Origin: Paracoccus lutimaris
GTDB lineage: Bacteria; Pseudomonadota; Alphaproteobacteria; Rhodobacterales; Rhodobacteraceae
Reading direction: 5' to 3'
DNA: 64,000 bases
Assembly (NCBI RefSeq): GCF_003337565.1
Contig: NZ_QPJL01000015.1
Location: forward strand, 1 to 64,000
The translations under genes were made by a program, and so were the position numbers. Below, piece after piece: positions 26,419-34,785 of the stretch; position 1 is the stretch's first letter; every line of letters starts with the position of its first letter. Below the pieces are notes generated by a model. That model did not search any database, had not been told where the DNA came from, and was given only the letters and a program-made list of their open reading frames with translations.

Positions 26419-27159
26419 TCAATCGCGGCGCATCAGCTGGCGCAGCATGCCGTGAAAGATGCGGGTATCGGCCCGCGTCAGCGGCAGGCGCGACCAAAGA
26501 TTGCGCAAGGTCAGTTTCATCGCCGGGGCTTTTTCTGGCGGAAAGAAAAAGCCCGCGTCGATCAGCCGCTCTTCCCAGTGATCGGCCAGCTTCTCGATCT
26601 CGATGCGGGTGGCGGGGGCCTCGCCATCGGGGCGGCGGCCCTGCGGTGCGGGCTGGGCGGGCAGCACCTCGCGCCCCCATTCGTAGCCCGTCAGCAGAAC
26701 CGCCTGCGCCAGGTTCAGCGAGGGGAAATCCGGGTTCACCGGCACGGTGATGATGGCATTCGCCCGTGCCACGTCGTCATTTTCCAGCCCGGCGCGCTCC
26801 GGGCCATAGATGACGGCGATGCGCTGGCCCTCGGCCACACGGCTGCGCCCGTCCGCCATGGCGGTCGCGGGTGTCAGCACCGGCTTGGTCAATTCGCGCC
26901 CGCGGGCGGTGGTCGCATAGGCGTAATCGATATCCGCCATGGCTTCGGCAAGGCTTGGATAGACCCGCGCACGATCCAGCACCTGCCCCGCCGCGCCCGA
27001 GGCCATGGCGATGGCCTTGGGGTTGGGCCAGCCGTCGCGCGGTGCCACCAGACGCAGGTCGGTCAGGCCGAAATTCAGCATGGCGCGGGCGGCGGCGCCG
27101 ATATTCTCGCCCATCTGCGGGCGGGTCAGGATGATCGCGGGTTCCATGGGCGCGGCCAT
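26419..27159 (-). CDS. TrmJ-like SPOUT RNA methyltransferase
   Basis: This 246-residue protein has the trefoil-knot SPOUT motifs: RPQMGENIGAAARAMLNFG at the N-terminus, IYGPERAGLENDD in the middle, and VNPDFPSLNLAQAVLLTGYE. Relatives (TrmJ/LasT) 2'-O-methylate tRNA position 32. Two ATGs compete, 27159 and 27147; the AAGG is too close to the first and far from the second, so the start is uncertain by four residues. It is divergent from the ThiE-like gene. Confidence 0.88.
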   Translation of the reverse strand: MAAPMEPAIILTRPQMGENIGAAARAMLNFGLTDLRLVAPRDGWPNPKAIAMASGAAGQVLDRARVYPSLAEAMADIDYAYATTARGRELTKPVLTPATAMADGRSRVAEGQRIAVIYGPERAGLENDDVARANAIITVPVNPDFPSLNLAQAVLLTGYEWGREVLPAQPAPQGRRPDGEAPATRIEIEKLADHWEERLIDAGFFFPPEKAPAMKLTLRNLWSRLPLTRADTRIFHGMLRQLMRRD

Positions 27160-27235
27160 ATCCTTAGCGCGACCCACTGGCAAGGCGCGCGGCACTGCGC
27201 TATCTGCTGACAGCAAGACGAAGGATGACAGTGCC

Positions 27236-27847
27236 ATGACCGAACAACCGAATTCGCCGCAACTCTATCTGGTCACCCCGGTCGGGGCGGCGGCCTCGAC
27301 GGTCGGCCCGCTTCTGGCGGATATCATGGACCGCTTTCCGGTGGCCTGCCTGCGCATCCCCGGCGCCGGAACCGAGGACGAGCTGGGCCGCATCGCCGAT
27401 CTGGCGCGCGAGATCGCCCATGCCCGCGATGTGGCCGTGGTCATCGACGACCATGTGCAGCTGGCGCTGCGCCACGGGCTGGACGGGGTGCATCTGAAGG
27501 ACGGCGCTCGCAGCGTGCGCTATGCCCGCAAGGAACTGGGGGCGGATGCCATCGTCGGCGCCTTTTGCGGCACCTCGCGCCATGACGGCATGAACGCGGC
27601 CGAGGCTGGCGCCGATTATGTGAGCTTTGGCCCCTGCGGCGCCTCGGCGCTGGGACATGGCGCCATCGCCGAGCTGGAGCTGTTCCAGTGGTGGTCCGAG
27701 GTGATCGAGGTTCCGGTCGTCGCCGAAGGCGCGCTGACCCCGGCTTTGATCGGCCATCTGGCGCCGATCACCGATTTCATCGCGCTCGGCCCGGAAATCT
27801 GGTCGGAGGCAGATCCGGTCGAGGCGCTTGCGCATCTCTGGCGCTGA
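27236..27847 (+). CDS. Thiamine-phosphate synthase-like protein (ThiE/TenI family)
   Basis: This 203-residue TIM-barrel protein has the ThiE-like series VVIDDHVQLALRHGLDGVHL, GAFCGTSRHDGMNAAEAGAD and DYVSFGPCGAS, and ends with a phosphate-binding-like EGALTPALIGHLA. Canonical ThiE has more strongly conserved K and GPVFPT motifs (here SFGPCGAS), so it may be a TenI-like or divergent paralogue. The ATG at 27236 is preceded by AAGGA. It stands alone between trmJ-like and guaA, with no other thiamine genes nearby. Confidence 0.8.
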   Translation: MTEQPNSPQLYLVTPVGAAASTVGPLLADIMDRFPVACLRIPGAGTEDELGRIADLAREIAHARDVAVVIDDHVQLALRHGLDGVHLKDGARSVRYARKELGADAIVGAFCGTSRHDGMNAAEAGADYVSFGPCGASALGHGAIAELELFQWWSEVIEVPVVAEGALTPALIGHLAPITDFIALGPEIWSEADPVEALAHLWR

Positions 27848-27870
27848 CCGGACCGGCGGCAAGGGCAGCA

Positions 27871-27969
27871 TGGATATTTGAATGAAGAAGAAAGGCGCTT
27901 TCGTTGACGCCGCGCCCGACCTGCCGGCGTGGCGCGATGCTGCGGCTTTCATCTTCATCTAAATATCCA
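27871..27969. repeat. Palindromic intergenic repeat, copy 2
   Basis: The left arm tggatatttgaatgaagaag plus aaag (27871-27894) is matched in inverse orientation at 27946-27969 with about 20 of 24 positions. Between them lies a GC-rich 51-base insert with its own stem potential (ccgcgcc/ggcgtgg region). It sits 23 bases after the ThiE-like stop and upstream of guaA. It is the same repeat family as 23677-23741 and probably a terminator for the ThiE-like gene. Confidence 0.8.
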
Positions 27970-28036
27970 AAATACGGTCCAAGCCGAGATCAGCTAGCCT
28001 CTTGCGGATGCGTCGGACGCGGCCTAAAGGCTCATC

Positions 28037-29593
28037 ATGACCCAGCATCAGCGCCTTCTTATCATCGACTTCGGCTCTCAGGTGACGCAGCTGATCGCGC
28101 GCCGCCTGCGTGAACTGAACGTTTATTGCGAAATCCATCCTTATCAGAACGTCACCGACGCCTTCCTGAAGGACTTCGCCCCCAAAGCCATCATCTTTTC
28201 GGGCGGCCCGGACAGCGTGACGCGCGACGGATCGCCCCGTCCTCCGGCCACGGCCTTTTCCATGGGCGTGCCGATCCTGGGCATCTGCTATGGCCAGCAG
28301 GTGATGATGCAGGAACTGGGCGGGCTTGTTGAAAGCGGCCATGGCACCGCCGAATTCGGCCGCGCCTATGTGACCCCCGCCGAAGAGCAACTGCCGCTGC
28401 TTGAAGGCTGGTTCTCGGACGGGCGCGAGCAGGTCTGGATGAGCCATGGCGATCATGTCAGTCGCATCGCCCCTGGTTTTCAGGTCTATGGCACCTCGCC
28501 CGGCGCGCCCTTTGCGATCACCGCCGATCCCGCGCGCAATTTCTATGCCGTGCAGTTCCACCCCGAGGTGCATCACACCCCGCGCGGCGCAAAGCTCTAC
28601 GAGAATTTCGTCAAGCTGGCGGGCTTTACCGGCGACTGGACCATGGCCAGCTATCGCGAGGAAGCGATCCGCAAGATCCGCGAACAGGTCGGCGACAAGC
28701 GGGTGATCTGCGGACTTTCGGGCGGTGTTGACAGCTCGGTCGCGGCGGTGCTGATCCATGAGGCGATCGGCGACCAGCTCACTTGCGTCTTTGTCGATCA
28801 CGGTCTTTTGCGGCTCAATGAGGCCGAGGAAGTCGTGACCATGTTCCGCGACAACTACAACATCCCGCTGATCCATGCCGATGAGGCCGACCTGTTCATC
28901 GGCGCGCTGGAAGGGGTTTCCGACCCCGAGGTCAAGCGCAAGACCATCGGGCGGCTGTTCATCGACGTCTTCCAGAAATACGCCAACCAGATCGAGGGCG
29001 CCGAGTTTCTGGCCCAGGGCACGCTTTATCCCGACGTGATCGAAAGCGTCAGCTTTTCTGGCGGGCCTTCGGTCACCATCAAAAGCCACCACAATGTCGG
29101 CGGCCTGCCTGAAAAGATGGGCCTGAAGCTGGTCGAGCCCTTGCGCGAGCTCTTCAAGGACGAGGTCCGCGCCCTTGGCCGCGAGCTTGGCCTGCCCGAA
29201 AAGTTCATCGGCCGCCATCCCTTCCCCGGCCCCGGCCTTGCCATCCGCTGCCCCGGCGAGATCACCCGCGAAAAGCTGGATATCCTGCGCCTCGCCGATG
29301 CGGTCTATATCGACCAGATCCGCAAGCACGGGCTTTACGACGAGATCTGGCAGGCCTTTGTCGCGATCCTGCCGGTCCGCACCGTGGGCGTGATGGGCGA
29401 CGGGCGCACCTATGATTTTGCCTGCGCGCTCAGGGCCGTGACCTCGGTCGACGGGATGACGGCGGATTACTATCCCTTTACCCATGAGTTTCTGGGCGAG
29501 ACCGCGACCCGGATCATCAACGAGGTCAAGGGCATCAACCGCGTCACCTATGACATCACCTCGAAGCCGCCGGGCACGATCGAGTGGGAATGA
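28037..29593 (+). CDS. guaA: GMP synthase (glutamine-hydrolysing)
   Basis: This 518-residue two-domain enzyme converts XMP to GMP. The N-terminal class I amidotransferase has the nucleophile Cys in GICYGQQ and His-Glu in VQFHPEV. The ATP-pyrophosphatase has the P-loop [13 protein letters not shown], and the dimerisation domain ends in KPPGTIEWE, the family's canonical C-terminus. Start and length match the family. Confidence 0.98.
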   Translation: MTQHQRLLIIDFGSQVTQLIARRLRELNVYCEIHPYQNVTDAFLKDFAPKAIIFSGGPDSVTRDGSPRPPATAFSMGVPILGICYGQQVMMQELGGLVESGHGTAEFGRAYVTPAEEQLPLLEGWFSDGREQVWMSHGDHVSRIAPGFQVYGTSPGAPFAITADPARNFYAVQFHPEVHHTPRGAKLYENFVKLAGFTGDWTMASYREEAIRKIREQVGDKRVICGLSGGVDSSVAAVLIHEAIGDQLTCVFVDHGLLRLNEAEEVVTMFRDNYNIPLIHADEADLFIGALEGVSDPEVKRKTIGRLFIDVFQKYANQIEGAEFLAQGTLYPDVIESVSFSGGPSVTIKSHHNVGGLPEKMGLKLVEPLRELFKDEVRALGRELGLPEKFIGRHPFPGPGLAIRCPGEITREKLDILRLADAVYIDQIRKHGLYDEIWQAFVAILPVRTVGVMGDGRTYDFACALRAVTSVDGMTADYYPFTHEFLGETATRIINEVKGINRVTYDITSKPPGTIEWE

Positions 29594-29690
29594 TCCCGGC
29601 GCATAGCTGACGCCCGCATGCATGATCGCCTTGGTCCGATCTGCCGCAAGCGGAAGGGTTTGGCCGGAACGGCCCTCTGTCGTGACGAAT

Positions 29691-29715
29691 GACCTGTCCG
29701 GTTTTCGGGCAGGTC
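29691..29715. promoter_or_regulatory. Inverted repeat upstream of the DyP-encapsulin operon
   Basis: gacctgtccg (29691-29700) and cgggcaggtc (29706-29715) are inverted with one mismatch around a short GTTTT loop. It lies about 100 bases after guaA and 78 bases before the DyP start. It could terminate guaA (no T-tract follows) or serve as an operator for the peroxidase-encapsulin operon. Confidence 0.5.
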
Positions 29716-29792
29716 AGGGTCAGTTGACGGCGCAAGGGGAATATTCGACAGTTGCTGTAGCCCCCCCTTCTGATACCCAGCGGAGCAGTTCT

Positions 29793-30824
29793 GTGGACCC
29801 GAGTGAAAGCCAACCGGTTGCAGCGAAACTGTCTCGGTCCGCGATTTTCCTTGTCGCGACGATCAACGAGGGTGCCGAGCATGCTCAGGCCGTGCGCGCC
29901 TTTTGCGCGGATCTGTCGGCCTTCGTGCGCGCCGTCGGGTTTCGCAATATCGAAAGCGGGCTGTCCTGCGTTCTCGGCATCGGATCGGATGCCTGGGACC
30001 GGCTGTTTGGCGATCCGCGGCCAAGGGAGCTGCACGTGTTTCGTGAAATTCGCGGCGTGCATGACGCGGTTTCGACGCCGGGCGATCTGCTGTTTCACAT
30101 TCGAGCCAACCAGATGGACCAGTGTTTCGAGCTGGCCGCGCAGATCATCGCCCGGCTGCGTTCGGCGGTGACGGTCGTCGATGAAACCCATGGTTTCAAG
30201 TATTTCGACTATCGCGATCTTCTGGGTTTCGTGGACGGAACCGAGAACCCGACCGGGCAAAACCTGCTGGACTCAGCGCTGATCGGCAATGAGGACGCCG
30301 CCTTCGCCGGTGGCAGCTACGTGATCGTGCAGAAATACCTGCACGATCTGCCGAAATGGAATGCGGTGCCGGTCGAACAGCAAGAGGGGATCATCGGGCG
30401 CAAGAAGCTTTCGGATATCGAGCTTGAGGACAGCGTGAAGCCCTCATACGCCCATAACGTGCTGACCGTGATCGAGGATGATGACGGAAACGAGCTGGAC
30501 ATCGTGCGCGACAACATGCCCTTCGGCGAGATCGGCAAGGATGAGTATGGCACCTATTTCATCGGCTATGCCCGCTCGCCCGAGCGAACCGAGCGGATGC
30601 TGGAAAACATGTTCATCGGCAATCCGCCCGGAAATTACGACCGCTTGCTGGATTTCAGCCGGGCGGTGACCGGAACGCTGTTTTTCGTGCCGACGGCCAG
30701 CTTTCTGGACACGGTGACGCCGGAGGCGCCGGCAGGTGCGGCGACCGCGCCGGAAGCGGCGATGCCGCCCGCGGCAGAGCAGACGGGATCTCTTGGCATC
30801 GGCTCATTGAGAAGCGAGGATTGA
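29793..30824 (+). CDS. Dye-decolorizing peroxidase (B-type DyP), encapsulin cargo
   Basis: This 343-residue heme peroxidase has GFVDGTENP with distal Asp148, the proximal ligand His221 (SYAHN), and VRDNMPFG giving Arg239 and Asn241. These sit at a constant offset of 5 from Asp153/His226/Arg244/Asn246 of Rhodococcus DypB. After the catalytic domain comes an Ala/Pro-rich linker, then TGSLGIGSLRSED, which matches the known encapsulin cargo-loading peptide (core SLGIGSL). I chose GTG 29793 because GGAG lies 7 bases upstream; the frame is open for 57 more codons but without family sequence. The encapsulin gene starts 1 base after the stop. Confidence 0.95.
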   Translation: MDPSESQPVAAKLSRSAIFLVATINEGAEHAQAVRAFCADLSAFVRAVGFRNIESGLSCVLGIGSDAWDRLFGDPRPRELHVFREIRGVHDAVSTPGDLLFHIRANQMDQCFELAAQIIARLRSAVTVVDETHGFKYFDYRDLLGFVDGTENPTGQNLLDSALIGNEDAAFAGGSYVIVQKYLHDLPKWNAVPVEQQEGIIGRKKLSDIELEDSVKPSYAHNVLTVIEDDDGNELDIVRDNMPFGEIGKDEYGTYFIGYARSPERTERMLENMFIGNPPGNYDRLLDFSRAVTGTLFFVPTASFLDTVTPEAPAGAATAPEAAMPPAAEQTGSLGIGSLRSED

Positions 30825-30825
30825 C

Positions 30826-31629
30826 ATGGACAATCTCCACCGTGGACTGGCGCCCATATCCAGCGCCGCATGGGCACAGATCGAGGACGAGGCGACGCGC
30901 ACGCTGAAGCGCTATCTTGCCGCGCGCCGGCTGGTCGATCTGCTGGGGCCCAGGGGCTATCAGCTCAGCGCCGTCGGGACGGGCCATGCCAGCCCCCTTG
31001 CCCCGCTGCAAGACGGGCTGAGCGTGCTCAAGCGCGAGGTCAAGCCGGTGCTGGAATTGCGCGTGCCCTTCCGGCTGTCGCGCCGGGCCATCGACGATGT
31101 CGAGCGCGGCTCCGGCGATTCCGACTGGCAGCCGGTCAAGGATGCGGCGCGGACGATTGCCGAGGCCGAGGATCGTATCGTGCTTGAAGGCTATGACGCG
31201 GCGGGGCTTGAAGGGATCAGCCAGACCAGCAGCAACCCCAGGCTGGCCCTGCCCGACGATATCAGCGCCTATCCCGAGATCGTCGAGAAAGCGGTGAACA
31301 CGCTGCGGCTGGCAGGCGTCAACGGTCCTTATGCGTTGCTGCTGGGCGCCGTCCCCTATACCCGCCTGACCGGCGGCAGCGACAAGGGCTATCCGGTGCT
31401 GAAACATGTCCAGAAACTGGTCGACAAGGACGTGATCTGGAGCCCGGCCATCAAGGGCGGCGCGGTGGTGACGACGCGGGGAGGCGACTTCGAGCTGACC
31501 ATCGGCCAGGATCTGTCGATCGGCTATCTTGGCCATGACGCCGAAACGGTCGAGCTTTATCTGCAGGAAACGCTGTCCTATCAGACCCAGACCAGCGAGG
31601 CCTCGGTGATCCTCGAGCCGTCCGCCTGA
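30826..31629 (+). CDS. Encapsulin shell protein (family 1, linocin M18-like)
   Basis: This 267-residue HK97-fold protein has the usual length for 60-subunit T=1 encapsulins. Family landmarks are the N-terminal MDNLHRGLAPISSAAWAQIE, VKPVLELRVPFRLSRRAIDD, LEGYDAAGLEGI, GPYALLLGAVPYTRL and the C-terminal YLQETLSYQT. The N-terminal helix is the region that binds the cargo peptide in structures. Although the fold is shared with phage capsids, no other phage genes are near; the immediate partner is the peptide-tagged DyP. Earlier names include bacteriocin linocin M18, but the proteolytic/bacteriocin role is not supported. Confidence 0.95.
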   Translation: MDNLHRGLAPISSAAWAQIEDEATRTLKRYLAARRLVDLLGPRGYQLSAVGTGHASPLAPLQDGLSVLKREVKPVLELRVPFRLSRRAIDDVERGSGDSDWQPVKDAARTIAEAEDRIVLEGYDAAGLEGISQTSSNPRLALPDDISAYPEIVEKAVNTLRLAGVNGPYALLLGAVPYTRLTGGSDKGYPVLKHVQKLVDKDVIWSPAIKGGAVVTTRGGDFELTIGQDLSIGYLGHDAETVELYLQETLSYQTQTSEASVILEPSA

Positions 31630-31700
31630 GAAGCGGACCGGCGGCCTGTGGCGGGGGGCCGCAGCCGCCCCACACCGGCAGAAAGATGAATGCGATGGAA

Positions 31701-31727
31701 AAAGGGGGCGCATGTCGCGCCCCCTTT
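31701..31727. terminator. Bidirectional intrinsic terminator after encapsulin
   Basis: aaagggggcgc (31701-31711) pairs perfectly with gcgcccccttt (31717-31727) around a 5-base loop. A-rich and T-rich flanks on both sides make it suitable for both the rightward DyP-encapsulin operon and the convergent isochorismatase-like gene, whose stop lies 11 bases beyond. Confidence 0.9.
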
Positions 31728-31737
31728 CGTTTCCGGA

Positions 31738-32417
31738 TCAGCCCCGCTGCGAATCCAGCTGCTCGCCATCATGCTCAACCGAGCGCGCTTTCGTATAGCT
31801 TTCGATCAGCAGCCGGTATTCGGGGAAGATCTGGGTATAGATCTCGGCCCATTTCTCGGCGTCGTCGCGGTGCCAGGTCCGCTGGATTTCCGAGGCCACG
31901 GCGGCGGTGTCCATCGGCACGGCGCCAGCCTGCACCACGCGGGCCAGGGTGATTTCCTCGGCCATCTTGGAATAGGTGCCCGAGGCATCGACCACGACAA
32001 ACACCTTGTAGCCGGCGGCAATCGCCGAAATCGCCGGGAAGGCCATGCAGACGCTGGTGATGGTGCCGGCGATGATCAGGGTCTGCGACCGGTTTCCTCA
32101 ACCGCCTTGACGAATTCGGGGTTGTGCCATGCGTTGATCTCGCCGCGGCGGGCGACGTATTTCGCATGCGGCGCGTTGGCATGGATTTCCGGGATCAGCG
32201 GCCCGTTCGGACCCTGCGGCACCGAGGCCGTGGTGATGACCGGAATACCCGCCAGCGTCGCGATCGAGGCCAGCGCCCCGGCATGGCGGCGCAGCGCCGT
32301 CATCGGCATGTCGTTGACGGTCTGGAAAAGGCCGCTTTGATGGTCGATCAGCAGCATGACCGCATCATTGGGATCGATCACCGGAAGCTGGCCGTTGAAG
32401 TTTGCAGGAGCACTCAT
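31738..32417 (-). pseudogene. Isochorismatase-family hydrolase split by a frameshift
   Basis: Two frames together make one YcaC-like cysteine hydrolase. The first part (32417 down to about 32080) begins [16 protein letters not shown] and includes the catalytic Asp in [10 protein letters not shown]. The second part includes [18 protein letters not shown] with the catalytic Cys and runs to 31738. They join near 32080-32090 at cggtcgcagaccctg (minus strand), where one base must be gained to continue from EETGR into QTLIIAG. The reading is otherwise intact, so a recent mutation or a sequencing error are both possible. If functional it would hydrolyse an amide or vinyl-ether substrate. Confidence 0.85.
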
Positions 32418-32787
32418 GGCTTTACCCTTTCGTTAACTAGAAACGGGCAGCGGGGCTTTCGGTTTGGCACATGGCCCCGCTGTCACTGTCGGAAAGATAG
32501 TCGGAAATTTAGAACACACAACGCCGCATATGTTCTCTTTGACAGAACACCGGGTTTGCGGCGACTTCGTTGACTTCGGGGTCTTGCATCCCCGTGGCAT
32601 CGCGAATCCGAATGACTGCGGGGACAGGAAAATCCTAGCATGACGACGGCGCGGCGCCAGACCCGATCTTGGCCGCGCGAGGCAATCCGGCTGCCGTTGC
32701 GGAAATCTGCGCGGGACCTAGAGATTTCGCCCGTGCTCTGGCATCACTGGAGCAATCCGGGGGATGGCCCCGGCGATGGATGCCGCC
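32418..32787. other. Divergent intergenic region
   Basis: This 370-base gap lies between the isochorismatase-like gene (leftward) and the FAD oxidoreductase (rightward). It holds the promoters of both and a cluster of TGTTCT/AGAACA half-sites described separately. I see no convincing gene in it. Confidence 0.5.
32511..32549. promoter_or_regulatory. Cluster of TGTTCT/AGAACA half-sites (possible operator)
   Basis: AGAACA at 32511-32516, TGTTCT at 32531-32536 and AGAACA at 32544-32549. The last two form an inverted pair separated by 7 bases (CTTTGAC), and the first and second form another with a 14-base spacer. The site is 94 bases or more upstream of the isochorismatase-like start. No regulator gene is adjacent, so the cognate factor is unknown. 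Confidence 0.45.
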
Positions 32788-34098
32788 ATGAACCTGCTTT
32801 TCGCCAATGACCGGCGCGGGACCTATCCGCCCAGCCTTTACGCCGAGACCCGCACGCCGCTGCCCGATTTCCCCGAGCAGCGCGGCGAAGAGCGCGCGGA
32901 TGTGGTCATTGTCGGCGGCGGCTATACCGGCCTTTCCGCCGCCCTGCATCTGGCCGAGGCGGGGCTCGACGTGATGCTGCTTGAGGCGCATCGCATGGGC
33001 TTTGGCGCCTCGGGCAGGAATGGCGGCCAGCTTGGCTCGGGCCAGCGGCTTGAGGTGGACGATCTGGAAAAGATGGCCGGGCGCGAGACCGCCCGCCGGC
33101 TTTGGGACATGGCCGAGGAAGCCAAGGCCCTGACCCGCGATCTGGCGGCGCGATCCGGCGTGCCGGTCGCGGACGGAATCGCCCACGCCTTTCGCAAGCC
33201 CGGCGAATATGACCATGCCCGGGGCATGATCGAAAAGCTTGCGCGCGACTACGCTTATGACCGGATCGAGGCGCTGGACCGTGACGCATTCCGGGCGCTG
33301 GTGCCCTCGGACGCCTATGTCGCGGGCGAACTGGACCATGGCGCCGGGCATCTGCATCCCTTGAACCTTGCGCTCGGGATGGCGCGGCTGGCGGATGCGG
33401 CGGGCGCGCGCCTGCGCGAGATGAGCCATGTCCACCATATCCGCCACGGCCAGCGCGCGGGCGAGAAAAGCATCGTCCAGACCCATAAGGGCCGGGTCTT
33501 CTGCGATCATGTCATTCTGGCCGCCAATGGCTATCTGGGCCATCTGGACATGAAGGTTGCGGCCCGGGTCATGCCGATCAACAACTTCATCGTCGCCACC
33601 GCCCCCCTTGGTGCGCGCGCGGCCGAGGTGCTGACCCGCGACATCGGCGTCCATGACACGAAATTCGTGGTGAATTACTGGCGCCTCGACCCCGAGGGGA
33701 GGCTGATCTTTGGCGGCGGCGAGAATGTCAGCTATCGCTTTCCTGCCGATATCGCCGCCAAGGTGCGCGGGCCGCTTCTGGAAATCTATCCCGGCCTGGC
33801 GGATGTCGAGCTGACCCATGCCTGGGGCGGCACGCTGGCGATCACCATGAACCGCATGCCCTGCTTCGCGCGGCCGGCGCCGAACTGCCTGTCGGCCAGC
33901 GGCTTTTCCGGCCATGGCGTCGCGCTGGCGACGCTTTCGGGCAAGCTGATGGCGCAGGCGGTACAGGGACAGGCGCAGGGGTTCGATACCATGGCCGCCC
34001 TGCCCTCGCGCCCGTTTCCGGGCGGCGGCATGTTCCGCTGGCCGATGCTGGTCGCGGGCATGAGCTGGTATTCGCTGCGCGACCGGCTGGGCTTTTAA
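32788..34098 (+). CDS. FAD-dependent amine oxidoreductase (PuuB/OrdL-like)
   Basis: This 436-residue DAO-fold flavoprotein has the dinucleotide-binding VVIVGGGYTGLSAALHLAEAG starting near residue 39, FGASGRNGGQL, a C-terminal AWGGTLAITMNRMPCF, and GFSGHGVALA. Close relatives include gamma-glutamylputrescine oxidase and other amine or betaine oxidases. Three in-frame ATGs lie within 24 bases (32764, 32776, 32788); family proteins begin close to MNLLFANDR, so I use the third. It converges on the DUF2062 gene with a 4-base stop overlap (TTAA). Confidence 0.9.
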   Translation: MNLLFANDRRGTYPPSLYAETRTPLPDFPEQRGEERADVVIVGGGYTGLSAALHLAEAGLDVMLLEAHRMGFGASGRNGGQLGSGQRLEVDDLEKMAGRETARRLWDMAEEAKALTRDLAARSGVPVADGIAHAFRKPGEYDHARGMIEKLARDYAYDRIEALDRDAFRALVPSDAYVAGELDHGAGHLHPLNLALGMARLADAAGARLREMSHVHHIRHGQRAGEKSIVQTHKGRVFCDHVILAANGYLGHLDMKVAARVMPINNFIVATAPLGARAAEVLTRDIGVHDTKFVVNYWRLDPEGRLIFGGGENVSYRFPADIAAKVRGPLLEIYPGLADVELTHAWGGTLAITMNRMPCFARPAPNCLSASGFSGHGVALATLSGKLMAQAVQGQAQGFDTMAALPSRPFPGGGMFRWPMLVAGMSWYSLRDRLGF

Positions 34099-34742
34099 GC
34101 CTCGGGGTTATCCTTGGCCGAGGCGGCGGATTGCGCCTGTGCACGTGCGATGCGCGCCGCCATCTTGCGGGCGCGGCGCTTGTGATAGGCGCGGATCACC
34201 GGCACGGTCAGGTAATAGCCGATGGCCGAAACGATCAGCCCCGGCCCGATCCCGCCCACGACATAGGGCAGGAAGTAATTGTCCCAGAAATGGTCGAAAT
34301 TCTGCCAATGCACCGCCCGGTCGGTAAAGGGCGCCAGCACATTGTTCCACAGATCGCCCGAGGCGCGGGTGAATTCCTCGAAGATCAAATGCGGATGCAG
34401 CTTGCCCTCGACCCCCAGCATCCAGCGGCCAAGGCTGACCGACAGCACGGCGATGAACGGGAATGTCAGCGGGTTGCCGACGAATGTGCCCAGCAGCGCC
34501 GCGACGATATTGCCGCGGATCGCCCAGGCGACCAGCGCCGCGGTCATGAAGTGAAAGCCGAAAAGCGGCGTGAACGAGACAAAGATCCCGGCTGCAAAAC
34601 CGCGCGCGATGCGCTGCGGCTGGTCCGGCAGGCGGCGGATACGGTGAAGGACATATTGCGACGCGCGCCGCCATCCGCCGCGCGGATAGATCATCTCGGT
34701 CGCGAGCTGGGAATAGCTGCGCGGCTTGCGTCTCTTGAACAT
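34095..34742 (-). CDS. DUF2062 membrane protein
   Basis: This 215-residue protein has the DUF2062 core GFAAGIFVSFTPLFGFHFMT, GNIVAALLGTFVGNPLTFPF, and three or so hydrophobic helices, then a basic C-terminal tail (YHKRRARKMAARIARAQAQ). Function is unknown across the family; it is often found near envelope or polysaccharide genes. Here it lies 43 bases downstream of the Rel/Spo homologue on the same strand, so it may be co-transcribed. Confidence 0.85.
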   Translation of the reverse strand: MFKRRKPRSYSQLATEMIYPRGGWRRASQYVLHRIRRLPDQPQRIARGFAAGIFVSFTPLFGFHFMTAALVAWAIRGNIVAALLGTFVGNPLTFPFIAVLSVSLGRWMLGVEGKLHPHLIFEEFTRASGDLWNNVLAPFTDRAVHWQNFDHFWDNYFLPYVVGGIGPGLIVSAIGYYLTVPVIRAYHKRRARKMAARIARAQAQSAASAKDNPEA

Positions 34743-34785
34743 GCGGCCCCGTCTCTATGGCGTCAGTCGCGCGCGCACCGCCCGG

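Noticed and set aside
27236..27847. A thiamine synthesis locus
   Set aside because: Only a single ThiE/TenI-like gene is present, with a non-canonical phosphate motif; no thiC, thiD, thiG or TPP riboswitch sequence was seen.
29622..29792. A 57-residue N-terminal extension of the DyP
   Set aside because: It lacks family homology and a ribosome binding site; the GTG at 29793 with GGAG seven bases upstream fits the DypB length.
30826..31629. Encapsulin gene as a phage capsid belonging to the prophage at the left edge
   Set aside because: It lies 29 kb away, is preceded by a DyP with a loading peptide, and has no terminase, portal or protease neighbours.
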